Assembly (NCBI GenBank): GCA_030065615.1
Contig: JASJDR010000055.1
Location: forward strand, 1 to 40,922
Direction of reading: 5' to 3'
DNA: 40,922 bases
Source: Xenococcus sp. MO_188.B8
Lineage (GTDB): Bacteria; Cyanobacteriota; Cyanobacteriia; Cyanobacteriales; Xenococcaceae
Shown: piece after piece, positions 16,992 through 26,200 of the stretch
Numbering within the stretch: position 1 is the first letter of the stretch
How the letters are laid out: every line of letters begins with the position of its first letter
Translations under genes and position numbers: made by a program
The notes under the pieces: generated by a model
What the model saw: only the letters and a program-made list of their open reading frames with translations
Database searches by the model: none
What the model was told of the DNA's origin: nothing

Positions 16992-17016
16992 GGTGCCGAG
17001 GTTCCCTCGGCTTACC
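16992..17016. repeat. short palindrome copy of the same family
   Basis: GCCGAGG-TTC-CCTCGGC (16995-17011) has the shared GG-TTC-CC apex with a different stem; only GGT/ACC remains of the outer arm. Confidence 0.6.
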
Positions 17017-17085
17017 CAATCGAGGTGTTGAATTGATAATTGATAATTTTGAATTGGAGCGAAGCGACTTGACCGGGGAACACCG

Positions 17086-17126
17086 GTCACCGTTACACCG
17101 CCGTTTTACAACGGTGTAACGGTGAC
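17086..17126. repeat. 15-bp perfect inverted repeat hairpin
   Basis: GTCACCGTTACACCG (17086-17100) pairs perfectly with CGGTGTAACGGTGAC (17112-17126) across an 11-nt loop. It directly joins the GACCGG...CCGGTC hairpin just upstream. No T-run follows. Confidence 0.8.
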
Positions 17127-17274
17127 TTCGTCAAAGATTGAGTTATATGAAGAATAAGTGTATGATGGTAAATTGCGGGATAATGGTTAATACTGTCTCA
17201 AATATAATTAACAAGTAATTAACTTGCTAGCCTAACTATTCATAAAACTAAAAAGAAATGGAGGATAATCTTTA

Positions 17275-17451
17275 ATGACCCAAGTGGTTGTAGGACAAAA
17301 TGAAAATATAGAATCTGCATTACGTCGTTTTAAACGACAAGTCTCGAAAGCAGGTATTTTTGCTGATATTAAACGACGCCGTCACTACGAAACGCCGATT
17401 GAAAAGCGCAAGCGCAAGGCAATTGCTCGCCGGAAAAAACGTTATCGTTAA
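17275..17451 (+). CDS. rpsU: 30S ribosomal protein S21
   Basis: This small, very basic protein of 58 residues starts [20 protein letters not shown]. It continues with [20 protein letters not shown] and ends [15 protein letters not shown], the canonical bS21 sequence. It binds near the 3' end of 16S rRNA in the small subunit. A strong ribosome binding site GGAGG lies at 17260-17264, 10 nt before the ATG. It is flanked by repeats upstream and a large HIP1-containing inverted repeat downstream, so it is probably monocistronic. Confidence 0.97.
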   Translation: MTQVVVGQNENIESALRRFKRQVSKAGIFADIKRRRHYETPIEKRKRKAIARRKKRYR

Positions 17452-17550
17452 GCGATTAATAACGAGATATTAAGTTTACTAAAAAATGTTATTTCTCTTG
17501 ATACGTATTAAGTAGCTAACAGATGTTATTGAGAAATCAAGTAATTATTT

Positions 17551-17632
17551 TAAGGCGATCAGGCAAAGCCTGGCGCTGCGCGATCGCATAAGCTAGCCAA
17601 ATAGTAAAAATGCGATCGCCTTAATTTTTTTT
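17551..17632. terminator. HIP1-containing inverted repeat followed by a T-run
   Basis: TAAGGCGATC at 17551 pairs with GATCGCCTTA near 17614-17623, and a run of T follows. Within it AGGC-AAA-GCCT forms a local hairpin, and two HIP1 octamers (GCGATCGC) are present. It sits between rpsU (plus) and the ygfZ-like gene (minus) and could end rpsU transcription. The long loop makes this tentative. Confidence 0.45.
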
Positions 17633-17656
17633 GGTTAATAGCTAACTGATAATTGT

Positions 17657-18646
17657 TCATTGTTCACTATTAACTGATTCTGGGTGATTGAGAAAAGGGA
17701 GATCTACTAATTCTCCAGAAAATTCTCCTATTGTGATAGATAAACCCACACCTCCAGCTTTCGTGCGAACATAGGCTAGACCAAATGGTTCTTGCTCAGT
17801 AACAGTAAAACTTGTTAATACCCCGACCTTTTGCTCTTCGAGCATTACAGGAGTCCCCACAGCCAAAGAATTCTCCTTAATTGCTTGATGCTCAGAGTTA
17901 GCAAATTTTACGCCCCAAAGTCTCTGTTTAACACCGTTATAGGTATTGAGGCGCGCAATAGTTTCCTGTCCAATGTAACAGCCTTTCTCAAAGGAAATAG
18001 TCTGCCATAATCCTGCTTCTAGAGGATTATAGTCTTCAGTCAATTCTTTGTCAGGTGCTGGTCTTCCTTGTAAAATTCTTAATTGTTCCCATTCGCGATC
18101 GCCAATTTCTCTAACCTCCTGAGCGGTTATTAGGTCATAAATCTGGGCCGCCTTTGCTTCAGGAACAATCAGATTGTAGCCAGGTAACGCCAGATCGCTA
18201 CCCACTCCCAGGCGAATTTCTATCCCCTCAATCGTTATCAGTTGATGATTATAGGGAGCAAGTTCTGGTAAATCATTAACTCCCAATTGGGACAAAATGC
18301 GATCGCTACCAGCCCCAATCAGAGTCCATAAAGCATAATTAGAAGAAACATCGGTGACTGCAACCCGATCAAAAGGAAAAATAAAGCGATCGAGCCATTC
18401 CCATAAATATTGACGACGATTCGGAGCCACAATAACTAATATCGCATCTTCGAGCACATAGGTAGTTGCCAAATCGATAGTTCTGGCAGTAGAAGTGACA
18501 AATACTGTTTCACAACCCTCTCCGATCTTGAGCGACTTAAAATCATTAGTGCTTTGATTATGGAGATAAGTTAAACGATCATCCCCTGTTATTTCCAGCA
18601 ATCCCCAATTAGAGCGATCGCAAATCATTACTTGTTGGTCATTCAT
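17657..18646 (-). CDS. ygfZ: YgfZ/GcvT-family folate-binding protein
   Basis: The 329-residue protein carries the YgfZ signature EKGCYIGQETIARL (K-G-C-Y-x-G-Q-E) and the GcvT-like N-terminal fold (GDDRLTYLHNQSTND). In bacteria YgfZ/IbaG57-type proteins use tetrahydrofolate in assembly or repair of some Fe-S enzymes and affect tRNA modification; they are not glycine cleavage T-proteins. The conserved Cys is present. The start at 18646 (MNDQQ) gives full length. The C-terminus ends in a degenerate GTTAATAGTGAACAATGA repeat that supplies the last residues. It is followed upstream by an unknown gene in the same direction. Confidence 0.88.
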   Translation of the reverse strand: MNDQQVMICDRSNWGLLEITGDDRLTYLHNQSTNDFKSLKIGEGCETVFVTSTARTIDLATTYVLEDAILVIVAPNRRQYLWEWLDRFIFPFDRVAVTDVSSNYALWTLIGAGSDRILSQLGVNDLPELAPYNHQLITIEGIEIRLGVGSDLALPGYNLIVPEAKAAQIYDLITAQEVREIGDREWEQLRILQGRPAPDKELTEDYNPLEAGLWQTISFEKGCYIGQETIARLNTYNGVKQRLWGVKFANSEHQAIKENSLAVGTPVMLEEQKVGVLTSFTVTEQEPFGLAYVRTKAGGVGLSITIGEFSGELVDLPFLNHPESVNSEQ

Positions 18647-18700
18647 GATTAATAGTTATAAACTGTTAAATACTAAAGGATAATTATTTAAGATTAACTT

Positions 18701-19105
18701 TTAAATGTTAGCTTTTAATTGATCAAAGATTTGTCGCACAGATTTTTGAGCTTTGGCTTCAATGAGGTGCCAATCAATTTCTCCAGTCTCATCTAATAGA
18801 CGATCATCGATTTCCAATTCGTAACTACTTTGATCATCAGCACTAAAGATATTTTGGAAAGTCGGAGTATAGTTATTGCTGACAACCTGATAACAAAGTT
18901 GCCAAATATCCACTTCTACAGAGCGATCATCTTGAGTCAAACATAACAGATAACCAGGGATCGGATGGGTGACATCTTTGAAACTGCCCTTCCATTGAGA
19001 GTCTTCTAACTGCTTACGAATATTATCTAAAATACGGATTAATGCTGGTTGCATCAATATTTGTGCTTTGTCCCAAGCAAGTCTAGTTTTAAATTGGGGC
19101 TTCAT
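18701..19105 (-). CDS. uncharacterised protein, probably conserved in cyanobacteria
   Basis: I do not recognise a named family. The 134-residue soluble protein has an N-terminal helical part (WDKAQILMQPALIRILDNIRKQL), a central segment with beta pattern (GYLLCLTQDDRSVEVDIWQLCYQ) and an acidic C-terminal part rich in Asp and Glu. It has no signal peptide, membrane segment or obvious catalytic motif. Codon usage and base composition match the neighbouring housekeeping genes. It lies 54 bp upstream of ygfZ on the same strand, so the two may be cotranscribed. Confidence 0.7.
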   Translation of the reverse strand: MKPQFKTRLAWDKAQILMQPALIRILDNIRKQLEDSQWKGSFKDVTHPIPGYLLCLTQDDRSVEVDIWQLCYQVVSNNYTPTFQNIFSADDQSSYELEIDDRLLDETGEIDWHLIEAKAQKSVRQIFDQLKANI

Positions 19106-19689
19106 TTAATCAAAAATTTAGATCTTAATATCTTGCAATCTATACTGATTGTAAGACGGCGATGACATTAAAGTTCACAAGGATTTTAGGAGCAATAATG
19201 GATCAGCAAATTGCTAAAGCTAATTCCAAGCTCGAGAAGGTCAGGCGTTGCTGCTATAGTAGTGACTTTTCGTAAAGAGAATTAACAAAAACACTAATGG
19301 AAGTTTTGGAGCAAATAAATCTAACAACATGCTGCACCAAAAGACAGCACAAAAGTGCCTCGCTTTTTGCCAGTAATTATCAAATATTGCTTGTTTCTCC
19401 TATAGTTATAAGACTTACTCCAGCACCACTACAAATAGGTTTTACCTTGATAGTTATATATTTTACTACATAAGGGGATATAGACTCAGACTTGACATTT
19501 ACCTTCTTTATGTTAATAAATCTTTACCCAGTTTGTTGCTTTCTTGTGCTTTTTCTGTGGTAATATAATTTTCAAAGTTTTTCTTTGTTCTCGTCAAATA
19601 AACATTATTTTGGAGTATAAAAACATGTCTATCAAAATCCAATAAAATGAGAACCAACATCTAGCATATTCTGAGCAATCGAATCTTGA

Positions 19690-20275
19690 CGACCAGCAAG
19701 CATGTGCTAGCTCGCTTGCAGCCACATTAATAGTCGGCATCTTATAATCTAGTTCAGCTAGCAAATTAGCTTCAATTGTCCCACCATCAAGGAAGTTACC
19801 CTCAAAGATCTTTGCTAGAGGATTAACCCCTAATTGCCTTTTCAGTCCTTGATATCTGCCAGCTTCCCCAGTTTTAATCGATAATATTTCTTCTCCAGGG
19901 GTAAAGACGGCCAATTTTCCTCCGCTGCCCTAGCGACGGAAAGCATTTTTGATTGGGGTTGATAATTGTTGTAGCTTATCGCTGATCGGAGTTGACACAA
20001 CCCGATCCAGCGATCCAGCGCGGTCTTTGCGAGAGGAAATGCTGGGGTCTCCCCAGCTGTCTTAAAGCACTTGCTCAACGGAGGATACCTCCGCAACGCA
20101 GTGCTTCGCTATTCCACTCTCGCGGCGGGGGTTCCCTCCATGAGCGATATGCGGAGCGGTATCCTTATCCGAAGGTGTACCCTTTAGGGTTAGGACTGCA
20201 TCAAGAACTGTGCCACCTTCATCAAAATTAGGGATATTTCCACTAAATAGTCTTCTATTTACCTTGCCGACAATG
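19690..20275 (-). pseudogene. decayed unknown gene invaded by palindromic repeats
   Basis: On the minus strand a protein-like frame runs from GNIPNFDEGGTVLDAVLTL (about 20180-20245). It is interrupted by palindromic repeats over about 20030-20170. It resumes as DRVVSTPISDKLQQLSTPI, hits a stop (TAG), and continues GGKLAVFTPGEEILSIKTG down to DYKMPTINVAASELA. The similar texture of all pieces suggests one gene broken by repeat insertion and nonsense mutation. I cannot name the family, and the ends are approximate. Confidence 0.4.
20041..20105. repeat. two adjacent palindromes of the nested family
   Basis: GCTGGGG-TCT-CCCCAGC occupies 20041-20057. A nested unit follows, with outer arms AAGCACTTGC and GCAGTGCTT around the inner stem CGGAGG-ATA-CCTCCG (20079-20093). 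Outer and inner stems again differ from the other copies. Confidence 0.6.
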
Positions 20276-20600
20276 CTTTTCTAATTTTGTGATTGCTAGA
20301 ACAGCTATTTCTCATCATGCGATTACTGAGGAAATTGAGTTTAGTAGAGTCTTAAAGTCTGATTCTTGTATAAGCTTAAACCATCATTACTTTATAGAAA
20401 GACTAACAATTAATAATCCAAAACTCTACAAAAATTTAGTTTTGAAATCATCACTATGACTCGGTTTCAGTCTGAGTAATTTTTTTAATACTATGGCTAC
20501 TCGCTAAATTAGCCGTGATAAATAGCTGAAAGTTTTTTCATCTCTATGGGTAGGTTAATACTAAATAGACTTTGTAGCTTATTAATAAAAACAAAAGCTT

Positions 20601-22604
20601 ATGGCAGATCTCATCCTCAATCCAGATAGTCAATTAGTCACCGTCGAAGATTCTTCTCCTACTATTTCAGTACTTTGGGATCAAGCCGTACAAAAAGCTG
20701 TAGTTAATTTGGCTCCTGGTCCAACAATTGCATCCCGAGCTTACAGTATGATGCATACAGCCATCTTCGATGCTTGGGCAGCCTACGATCCGACGGCGAT
20801 AGCTACTCAACTAGGAGACGATTTGCAGCGTCCGGCAGTCGAAGTTACAGAAGCTAACAAGCAAGAAGCCATCAGCTATGCAGCCTATCAAGTATTAGCG
20901 GATTTGTTCCCTTCTCAAGTAGATATTTTTGACTCTTTAATGGCAGAACTGGGATATGATCCAGAAAATAGAACTACAGATACCACGACAGCAGCCGGAA
21001 TTGGCAATGTTTCTGCCCAAGCTTTACTCCATTTTCGTCATTATGATGGCTCTAATCAATTAGGAGAAAATCCTAATGGTGATGGCAGTCCCTATTCTAA
21101 TTATACAAGTTACCAGCCAGTTAATAGTGTCGATGAAATCCGCAACCTTGAATTATGGACACCAGAATATGTTCCCATTGATGACCCTAACGGCTCGGTG
21201 CAAAAATTTCTGACTCCTCAATGGGGAGAGGTGATTCCTTTTGCTTTGGACTCAGGAGCACAATTTCGTCCCGTCGCTCCAGAACCTTTTCTCTTAGTAG
21301 AGGGTCATGTTGATTTAGGAGCCCAAACCATTGCTCTCGCAGATGGTTCAGTCTTAGATATTGACAGAAGTTTGATTGGCTCAGTGATTAATCCTGAATT
21401 TATCAATCAGGCAACAGAAGTTATTAAATTGAGTGCTAAGCTCACGGATGAGCAAAAATTAATTGCCGAGTTTTGGGAAGATGGCGGAGGAACTGCTTTT
21501 CCTCCAGGAACTTGGATGACTTTTGGGCAGTTCGTTTCCGCTCGCGATGACCATAGCCTAGATGATGATGTGAAACTATTTTTCAGTTTAGGCAATGCCG
21601 TTTTTGATGCCGGAATCGCCACCTGGGAAGCTAAAGTTTTTTATGATTATGTCCGTCCAGTAAGAGCAATTAGGGAACTAGGCAAATTAGGTTTAATTGG
21701 GGAATTTAACTCAGATTTAGGCGGTTTCGCCATTGAAGCTTGGCAGCCTGAGGTGGGAACTCAAACTATCCTAGCTCAAGATTTTCTAACCTATCAAACT
21801 CCGGGAAGTGATCCTTCGCCACCTTTTGCCGAATATACTTCAGGACATAGTTCTTTTAGTGCGGCAGGGGCGGAAATACTTCGTCTCTTTACTGAGAGTG
21901 ATGACTTTGGGGCTTCTGTAACCTTTGCCCCAGGAGAGTCTCGCTTTGAACCTGGAATTACTCCTGCAGCCGAAATTACTTTAGCATGGGATAGTTTTTC
22001 CGCAGCGGCTGAGGAAGCAGGTCTTTCTCGTCTCTATGGCGGAATTCATTTTGAGGATGGCGATCTTAATGGTCGTAGTTTGGGAAGAGAAGTTGGCAAA
22101 GCGGTTTTTAAACAAGCGCAGTTTTACATCAATGGTGGAGTAGCAACAAAAGTACTATTGGATACTCCTATTTATCGTCTGCAAAGTAATCACATCTCAG
22201 GAACTTATCTTTATACAGGAGAAGAGGAAAGCAGTCATATCCCTACAGATTTTAGTCATGAAGGTCTTGCTTTCAAAGCAGCAGTAGAAGCAGATGATGA
22301 GCTCATTGCGCTCTATCGTTTTCAGAGCAATCAAAATCCTGGAGCTTACTTGTGGGTGGGGGAATCAGAGCGAGCCAAGATCCAAAGTGATGAGAATTTA
22401 TCCCAGGCTTTTAGCGAAGAAGGTTTAGCTTTCTATGTTTATGGTGTGGGTGCAGGTCAAGCTACAGAATTTTATCGCTTCCGTAGTCTAAACATTGCTG
22501 GTTCTTATCTTTATGTGACAGGAGCAGAAAGAGCTAATCTCATAGCGAATTATAGCGATAGTTATGTTGAAGAAGGAGTTGCTTTTGAAGCAAGGGTACT
22601 GTAA
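20601..22604 (+). CDS. vanadium-dependent haloperoxidase-family protein (PAP2 superfamily) with C-terminal repeats
   Basis: The 667-residue protein contains the vanadate/phosphate site of the haloperoxidase-PAP2 superfamily: a Lys followed by YVRPVRA (about 345-353), SGHSSFSAAGAE (about 415-426) and SRLYGGIHFEDGD (about 476-488), with Lys, Arg, Ser-Gly-His, Arg and His in place. It may oxidise halides with peroxide, or be an acid phosphatase; sequence alone does not decide. The last 140 residues hold three repeats of the pattern YRFxSxxxxGxYLYxxxxE (starting about 523, 571 and 622), resembling DUF5648 repeats. There is no signal peptide, as in many cyanobacterial relatives exported by type I systems. 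ATG at 20601 begins MADLILNPDS. It stands alone. Confidence 0.85.
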   Translation: MADLILNPDSQLVTVEDSSPTISVLWDQAVQKAVVNLAPGPTIASRAYSMMHTAIFDAWAAYDPTAIATQLGDDLQRPAVEVTEANKQEAISYAAYQVLADLFPSQVDIFDSLMAELGYDPENRTTDTTTAAGIGNVSAQALLHFRHYDGSNQLGENPNGDGSPYSNYTSYQPVNSVDEIRNLELWTPEYVPIDDPNGSVQKFLTPQWGEVIPFALDSGAQFRPVAPEPFLLVEGHVDLGAQTIALADGSVLDIDRSLIGSVINPEFINQATEVIKLSAKLTDEQKLIAEFWEDGGGTAFPPGTWMTFGQFVSARDDHSLDDDVKLFFSLGNAVFDAGIATWEAKVFYDYVRPVRAIRELGKLGLIGEFNSDLGGFAIEAWQPEVGTQTILAQDFLTYQTPGSDPSPPFAEYTSGHSSFSAAGAEILRLFTESDDFGASVTFAPGESRFEPGITPAAEITLAWDSFSAAAEEAGLSRLYGGIHFEDGDLNGRSLGREVGKAVFKQAQFYINGGVATKVLLDTPIYRLQSNHISGTYLYTGEEESSHIPTDFSHEGLAFKAAVEADDELIALYRFQSNQNPGAYLWVGESERAKIQSDENLSQAFSEEGLAFYVYGVGAGQATEFYRFRSLNIAGSYLYVTGAERANLIANYSDSYVEEGVAFEARVL

Positions 22605-22699
22605 ATTCTAACGTAAATTTCTTGGCGATATTTATCTGACAAACGTCTATCGTCATTAATCAACCAGAGAAAAATATGAGTATCTAGAAGTAGTCTCAT
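22562..22699 (-). pseudogene. truncated PIN-domain (VapC-like) toxin
   Basis: The ATG at 22699 overlaps the antitoxin stop codon in the classic ATGA arrangement. It encodes MRLLLDTHIFLWLINDD, the N-terminus of a PIN toxin with its first catalytic Asp. After about 28 residues (to YRQEIYV) the frame runs into the 3' end of the haloperoxidase gene in antisense and stops at 22562. The other PIN catalytic acids are gone, so it cannot be an active nuclease. Confidence 0.8.
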
Positions 22700-22974
22700 T
22701 TTGGTTCAAATAAATCTAGAATTTCATCTGGCAAAGGATCGTTAAAATCATCAGGAACAACAAATTCACCCTTAGCTAGACCAATAGGACGGGATTTATT
22801 CTGTTGGCGATAAGATTCTACTATTCTATCTATATCTTCGTTAGTTATCGGTGTTTCTGTTGTTACAGACTGTTGTTGGTACTCCAGAAATTCTACAAAC
22901 TGGCGAACTGAATTAAGTTGTTCGGGGGATAGTTTATCAAGCTTTCGAGCTAACTCTTCTCTAATATTTGTCAT
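22696..22974 (-). CDS. antitoxin of a VapBC-like pair (toxin truncated)
   Basis: The 92-residue protein has an N-terminal LDKLSPEQLNSVRQFVEFLE block, typical of the DUF2281-like antitoxins paired with PIN toxins, then a polar C-terminal tail that would contact the toxin. ATG at 22974 (MTNIREELARKL) is preferred over a TTG at 22989. Its stop overlaps the start of the truncated toxin, so this was a two-gene operon. With the toxin destroyed it is an orphan, and could still autoregulate or neutralise related toxins in trans. Confidence 0.78.
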   Translation of the reverse strand: MTNIREELARKLDKLSPEQLNSVRQFVEFLEYQQQSVTTETPITNEDIDRIVESYRQQNKSRPIGLAKGEFVVPDDFNDPLPDEILDLFEPK

Positions 22975-23214
22975 GACTCTAAATGGCAATCTCTAAGTTT
23001 GATTGTAGGGTATGTCAAACTTCTGTTAATAAAATGGTAGCGGGAAAATTGTATTATGCGGTCATGAAGAATGAGCTAACTCCTCGCCTTCTTTGGTAAG
23101 AAAATCAAAATTTAGGTTTAACTGTTTGTGAAAATAAACGATGAGCTTTATAAACAATTAGTATTCAATTTGTTGTCTAAAATGTATAAATGGAGAAGGA
23201 TAATGATTAGTTTT

Positions 23215-26200
23215 TCAATTATCAATAATGCGATCGCGATCTAATAATAAAAGACTACGTAATTTCTTAGTATCAAGTCTAGTTAACCATTGTTCCCCAG
23301 CATCTACAGTTTGTTCTGCAAGTTCTTTTTTACTTTCAATAATGTCATTAATTCGTTCTTCCAATGTGCCACTACAAACAAATTTATGGACTTGAACATT
23401 GCGTTTTTGTCCAATCCGAAATGCCCGATCTGTCGCTTGATTTTCTACTGCCGGATTCCACCAGCGATCGACATGAAATACATGATTTGCTTTAGTTAAA
23501 TTTAAACCTGTTCCGCCAGCTTTTAGGGAGAGAATAAATATTTTAGGGCCATTGGGATCGTTTTGGAAGCGATCGATCATTTCTTGTCTTTGAACACGGC
23601 GAGTTGCACCGTATAAAAAGATCACTTCAGTTTGTAATTGCTGTTCTAAATAGAGTTTTAATAGTTTGCCCCATTCGGAAAACTGGGTAAAAATCAAAGC
23701 ATGATCTTCTTCCTCAAGAACTTCTTCCAACATTTCTGTTAAACGCATTAACTTCCCAGAACGGATTCCAAATTCTTCAGGAAGCTTAGTTATTTTCTTA
23801 TTCTTAATACTCGCTAGTTCGGGATGATTACAAAGTTGTTTGAGTCGCAACAACAGAGTCAAAATTAATCCGTGACGTTTTATTCCTTCAGCTTCTTCGA
23901 TTTCTCCCATCGATTCTTCGACCAGTTTTTGATAAATTTCTGCCTGTTCCATCGTTAACCCACAGAAGACATTCATTTCTTGTTTTTCTGGTAAGTCTTG
24001 AATGATATTCTGATCGGTTTTAAGCCGACGGAGAATAAAAGGTCTTACAAGCGATCGCAAAATATTTAAAGATTGTTTATCGCCATATTTTTCTATGGGA
24101 AGAGCAAATCTTTTCTGGAAAAAAGTTTTAGTTCCCAAAAATCCTGGATTGAGAAAATCTAAAATTGACCATAATTCTCCCAAGCGATTTTCTACAGGAG
24201 TACCAGTTAACGCAATGCGGAATCCTGCAGGTATCTTTCTGACAGCTTGGGATTGTTTAGCACTAGAATTTTTGATGTTTTGGGCTTCATCTAAAACAAT
24301 GCCTTCCCAGGAAACTTTTTCTAGGGTTTTGAGATCCCGATCTACTAAAGAATAGCTAGTAACTACTAACTGTTTGTTGCTCACTTCTTTAGCAAAGGCA
24401 TTTCTTTTTTTGCGTTGATAACCATGATGTACCCAGGTAGCCAGACTTGGTGCAAATTTATTAATTTCCCGCTCCCAATTATTAATTACCGAAGTAGGAC
24501 AAATAACCAGAATTGGATTATGTAATTTATCTTGATTTTGTAAATTAAGCACAAAGGAAATAAACTGAATCGTTTTCCCTAAGCCCATATCATCAGCTAA
24601 ACAAGAACCTAAACTCCAGGTCTCTAAAAAAGATAACCAACCAACTCCTCGGGCTTGATAAGGTCTTAATATTCCGTTTAATCCTGGAATATCAGTAATT
24701 GGTTCGACAGCTTTATTATCGGTTAAATTATTAATCAGTTCGGCTAAAACTCCTGTAGCGGCAAAATCTACTACAGGTAATTTCGCTAAAGTTTTGGTAT
24801 CTCCTGTCGCGATTCTCAGGGCATCTTCGACTGATAAATTTAATTGTTCGTTAGATTTATTTAAGACAGCTTGGGCCGAGTTGACATCCGCAGGTTGTAA
24901 GGCTAACCATCGTCCATTAATCTCAACAATTGGCGATTGCTGCGCTAATAAAGCTTCAAATTCTTTTTTAGAAACAATAGTATCGCCGACAGCAATTTGT
25001 AATTTATATTTCAGTAAACTCTGTAAACTTAAACGTTCACCTTTTTTAGTTGCGACTTCGGCATTAATTTTAATTCCTAATCTTTGTTCGTTCTCTCCGG
25101 GAGTCAAACCAGGTGGAAAGATCACCCCAATCCCATTATTTTGTAATTCCCCAGCAGTAGCCCGAATAAATTGATATACTTCGATGGGATTTAAACTACA
25201 ACTTACAGGTTTACTATTCTGTAAACTGTTAGTTATCACATCATATAAACGAGTTCCCAAACCTAATCTCTTCAATAATATTTCTTGAGGATCTTTGATC
25301 GCTCTGTTCTGATAATGTAAAACGCGATCGCTACATTGCCAAATTGTTTCAGCATCAATAATAAATTCTGGGTTATCTAAAGCTTGTAAATAATATTTTA
25401 AAGACCAATCACCCTGTTCTTTACCATTTTTTTGTTGTGCTGGAGGTTCCAATGAAAGAGCCAGTCGATAGCGATTCTGGGCTAAATTTTTATTGTTCTG
25501 ATTAACAAGATATTCTTTAAAAGGTAAACTCCAGTTATAAAGAGCATTTTGCAGTCGATTAATATTTTTAGTCTCGGTTTCTATCTCAGAAGGTACGGTC
25601 GATAGCGATCGCAGCCAAGGAGTAACAGCAAGGTTTTTACTAGAAAAACTAATATTACTAATTCTTTCTTTGACCTGGGCATCAATGATTTTTGCTAAAA
25701 AATCTAATAATAATTCCTGCGCTTTAGTTTGCTTAATTTTTTCTCCAGTTTCATTTCTATAAGCAAAGCAAGCAGGGGGAATTATTTGACTAAATTTTGC
25801 TAAACGAGTTCTATCTATCTCACTATCTAACAAAGGTTGCCAAATACTAGAATTATTTTGCTCATTTTTTTGGTCAATACCAGGTAGAAACTTACCCCTA
25901 ATAATTAGATCTGAACTCCAACGATAAAGATGAGACCAAAAAGATAATTCTGGAGAAATATAATTAGGATTATTCAGCGGAACTGCTTGTAAAAATCTAA
26001 TTGCTTCTTGAGAATTTAAAGCAGCCCCAGATACTTGCCAATCATGATAAACTATTTTCTGCTTACTATCGATTTCTAGATTTGATACATTTTGTGAAAA
26101 AATTGGTGATATCTCTTTTTTAGTTGGCCTAATACTCGGTATATTAATGGTTTTGTTTTGAGAACTAAAAGGCTTAACCAAATCTTTAGCAGTAACTAAT

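Larger units (their letters stand above)
16504..17274. other. repeat-rich spacer upstream of rpsU
   Basis: There is no supported gene in these 771 bases. Several palindromes are packed here: 16764-16806, 16898-16940, 16992-17016, 17070-17087 and 17086-17126. Among them is GAATTGGAGCGAAGCGACTT (about 17051-17070), which is also present in reverse orientation just past the nucleotidase gene at about 14283-14303. The last 120 bp are AT-rich and must carry the rpsU promoter. Confidence 0.6.
19106..20600. other. long region without an intact gene
   Basis: These 1.5 kb hold a decayed reading frame on the minus strand (about 19690-20275), GC-rich nested palindromes (20041-20105), and AT-rich sequence. 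A 25-codon frame at 19198-19275, with GGAG about 6 nt upstream, begins MDQQIAKANSKLEKV and stops soon after; it may be a truncated gene start but is not supported as a gene. A TTGACA with a TAATAAAT-like box about 17 bp later occurs near 19492-19520. A hairpin ACTCGG...CTGAGT followed by T's at 20459-20489 could be a terminator. Confidence 0.45.

Noticed and set aside
19198..19275. 25-codon ORF with a good ribosome binding site (MDQQIAKANSK)
   Set aside because: Too short and unrecognised; it could be a truncated gene start, so it is only mentioned in the spacer description.
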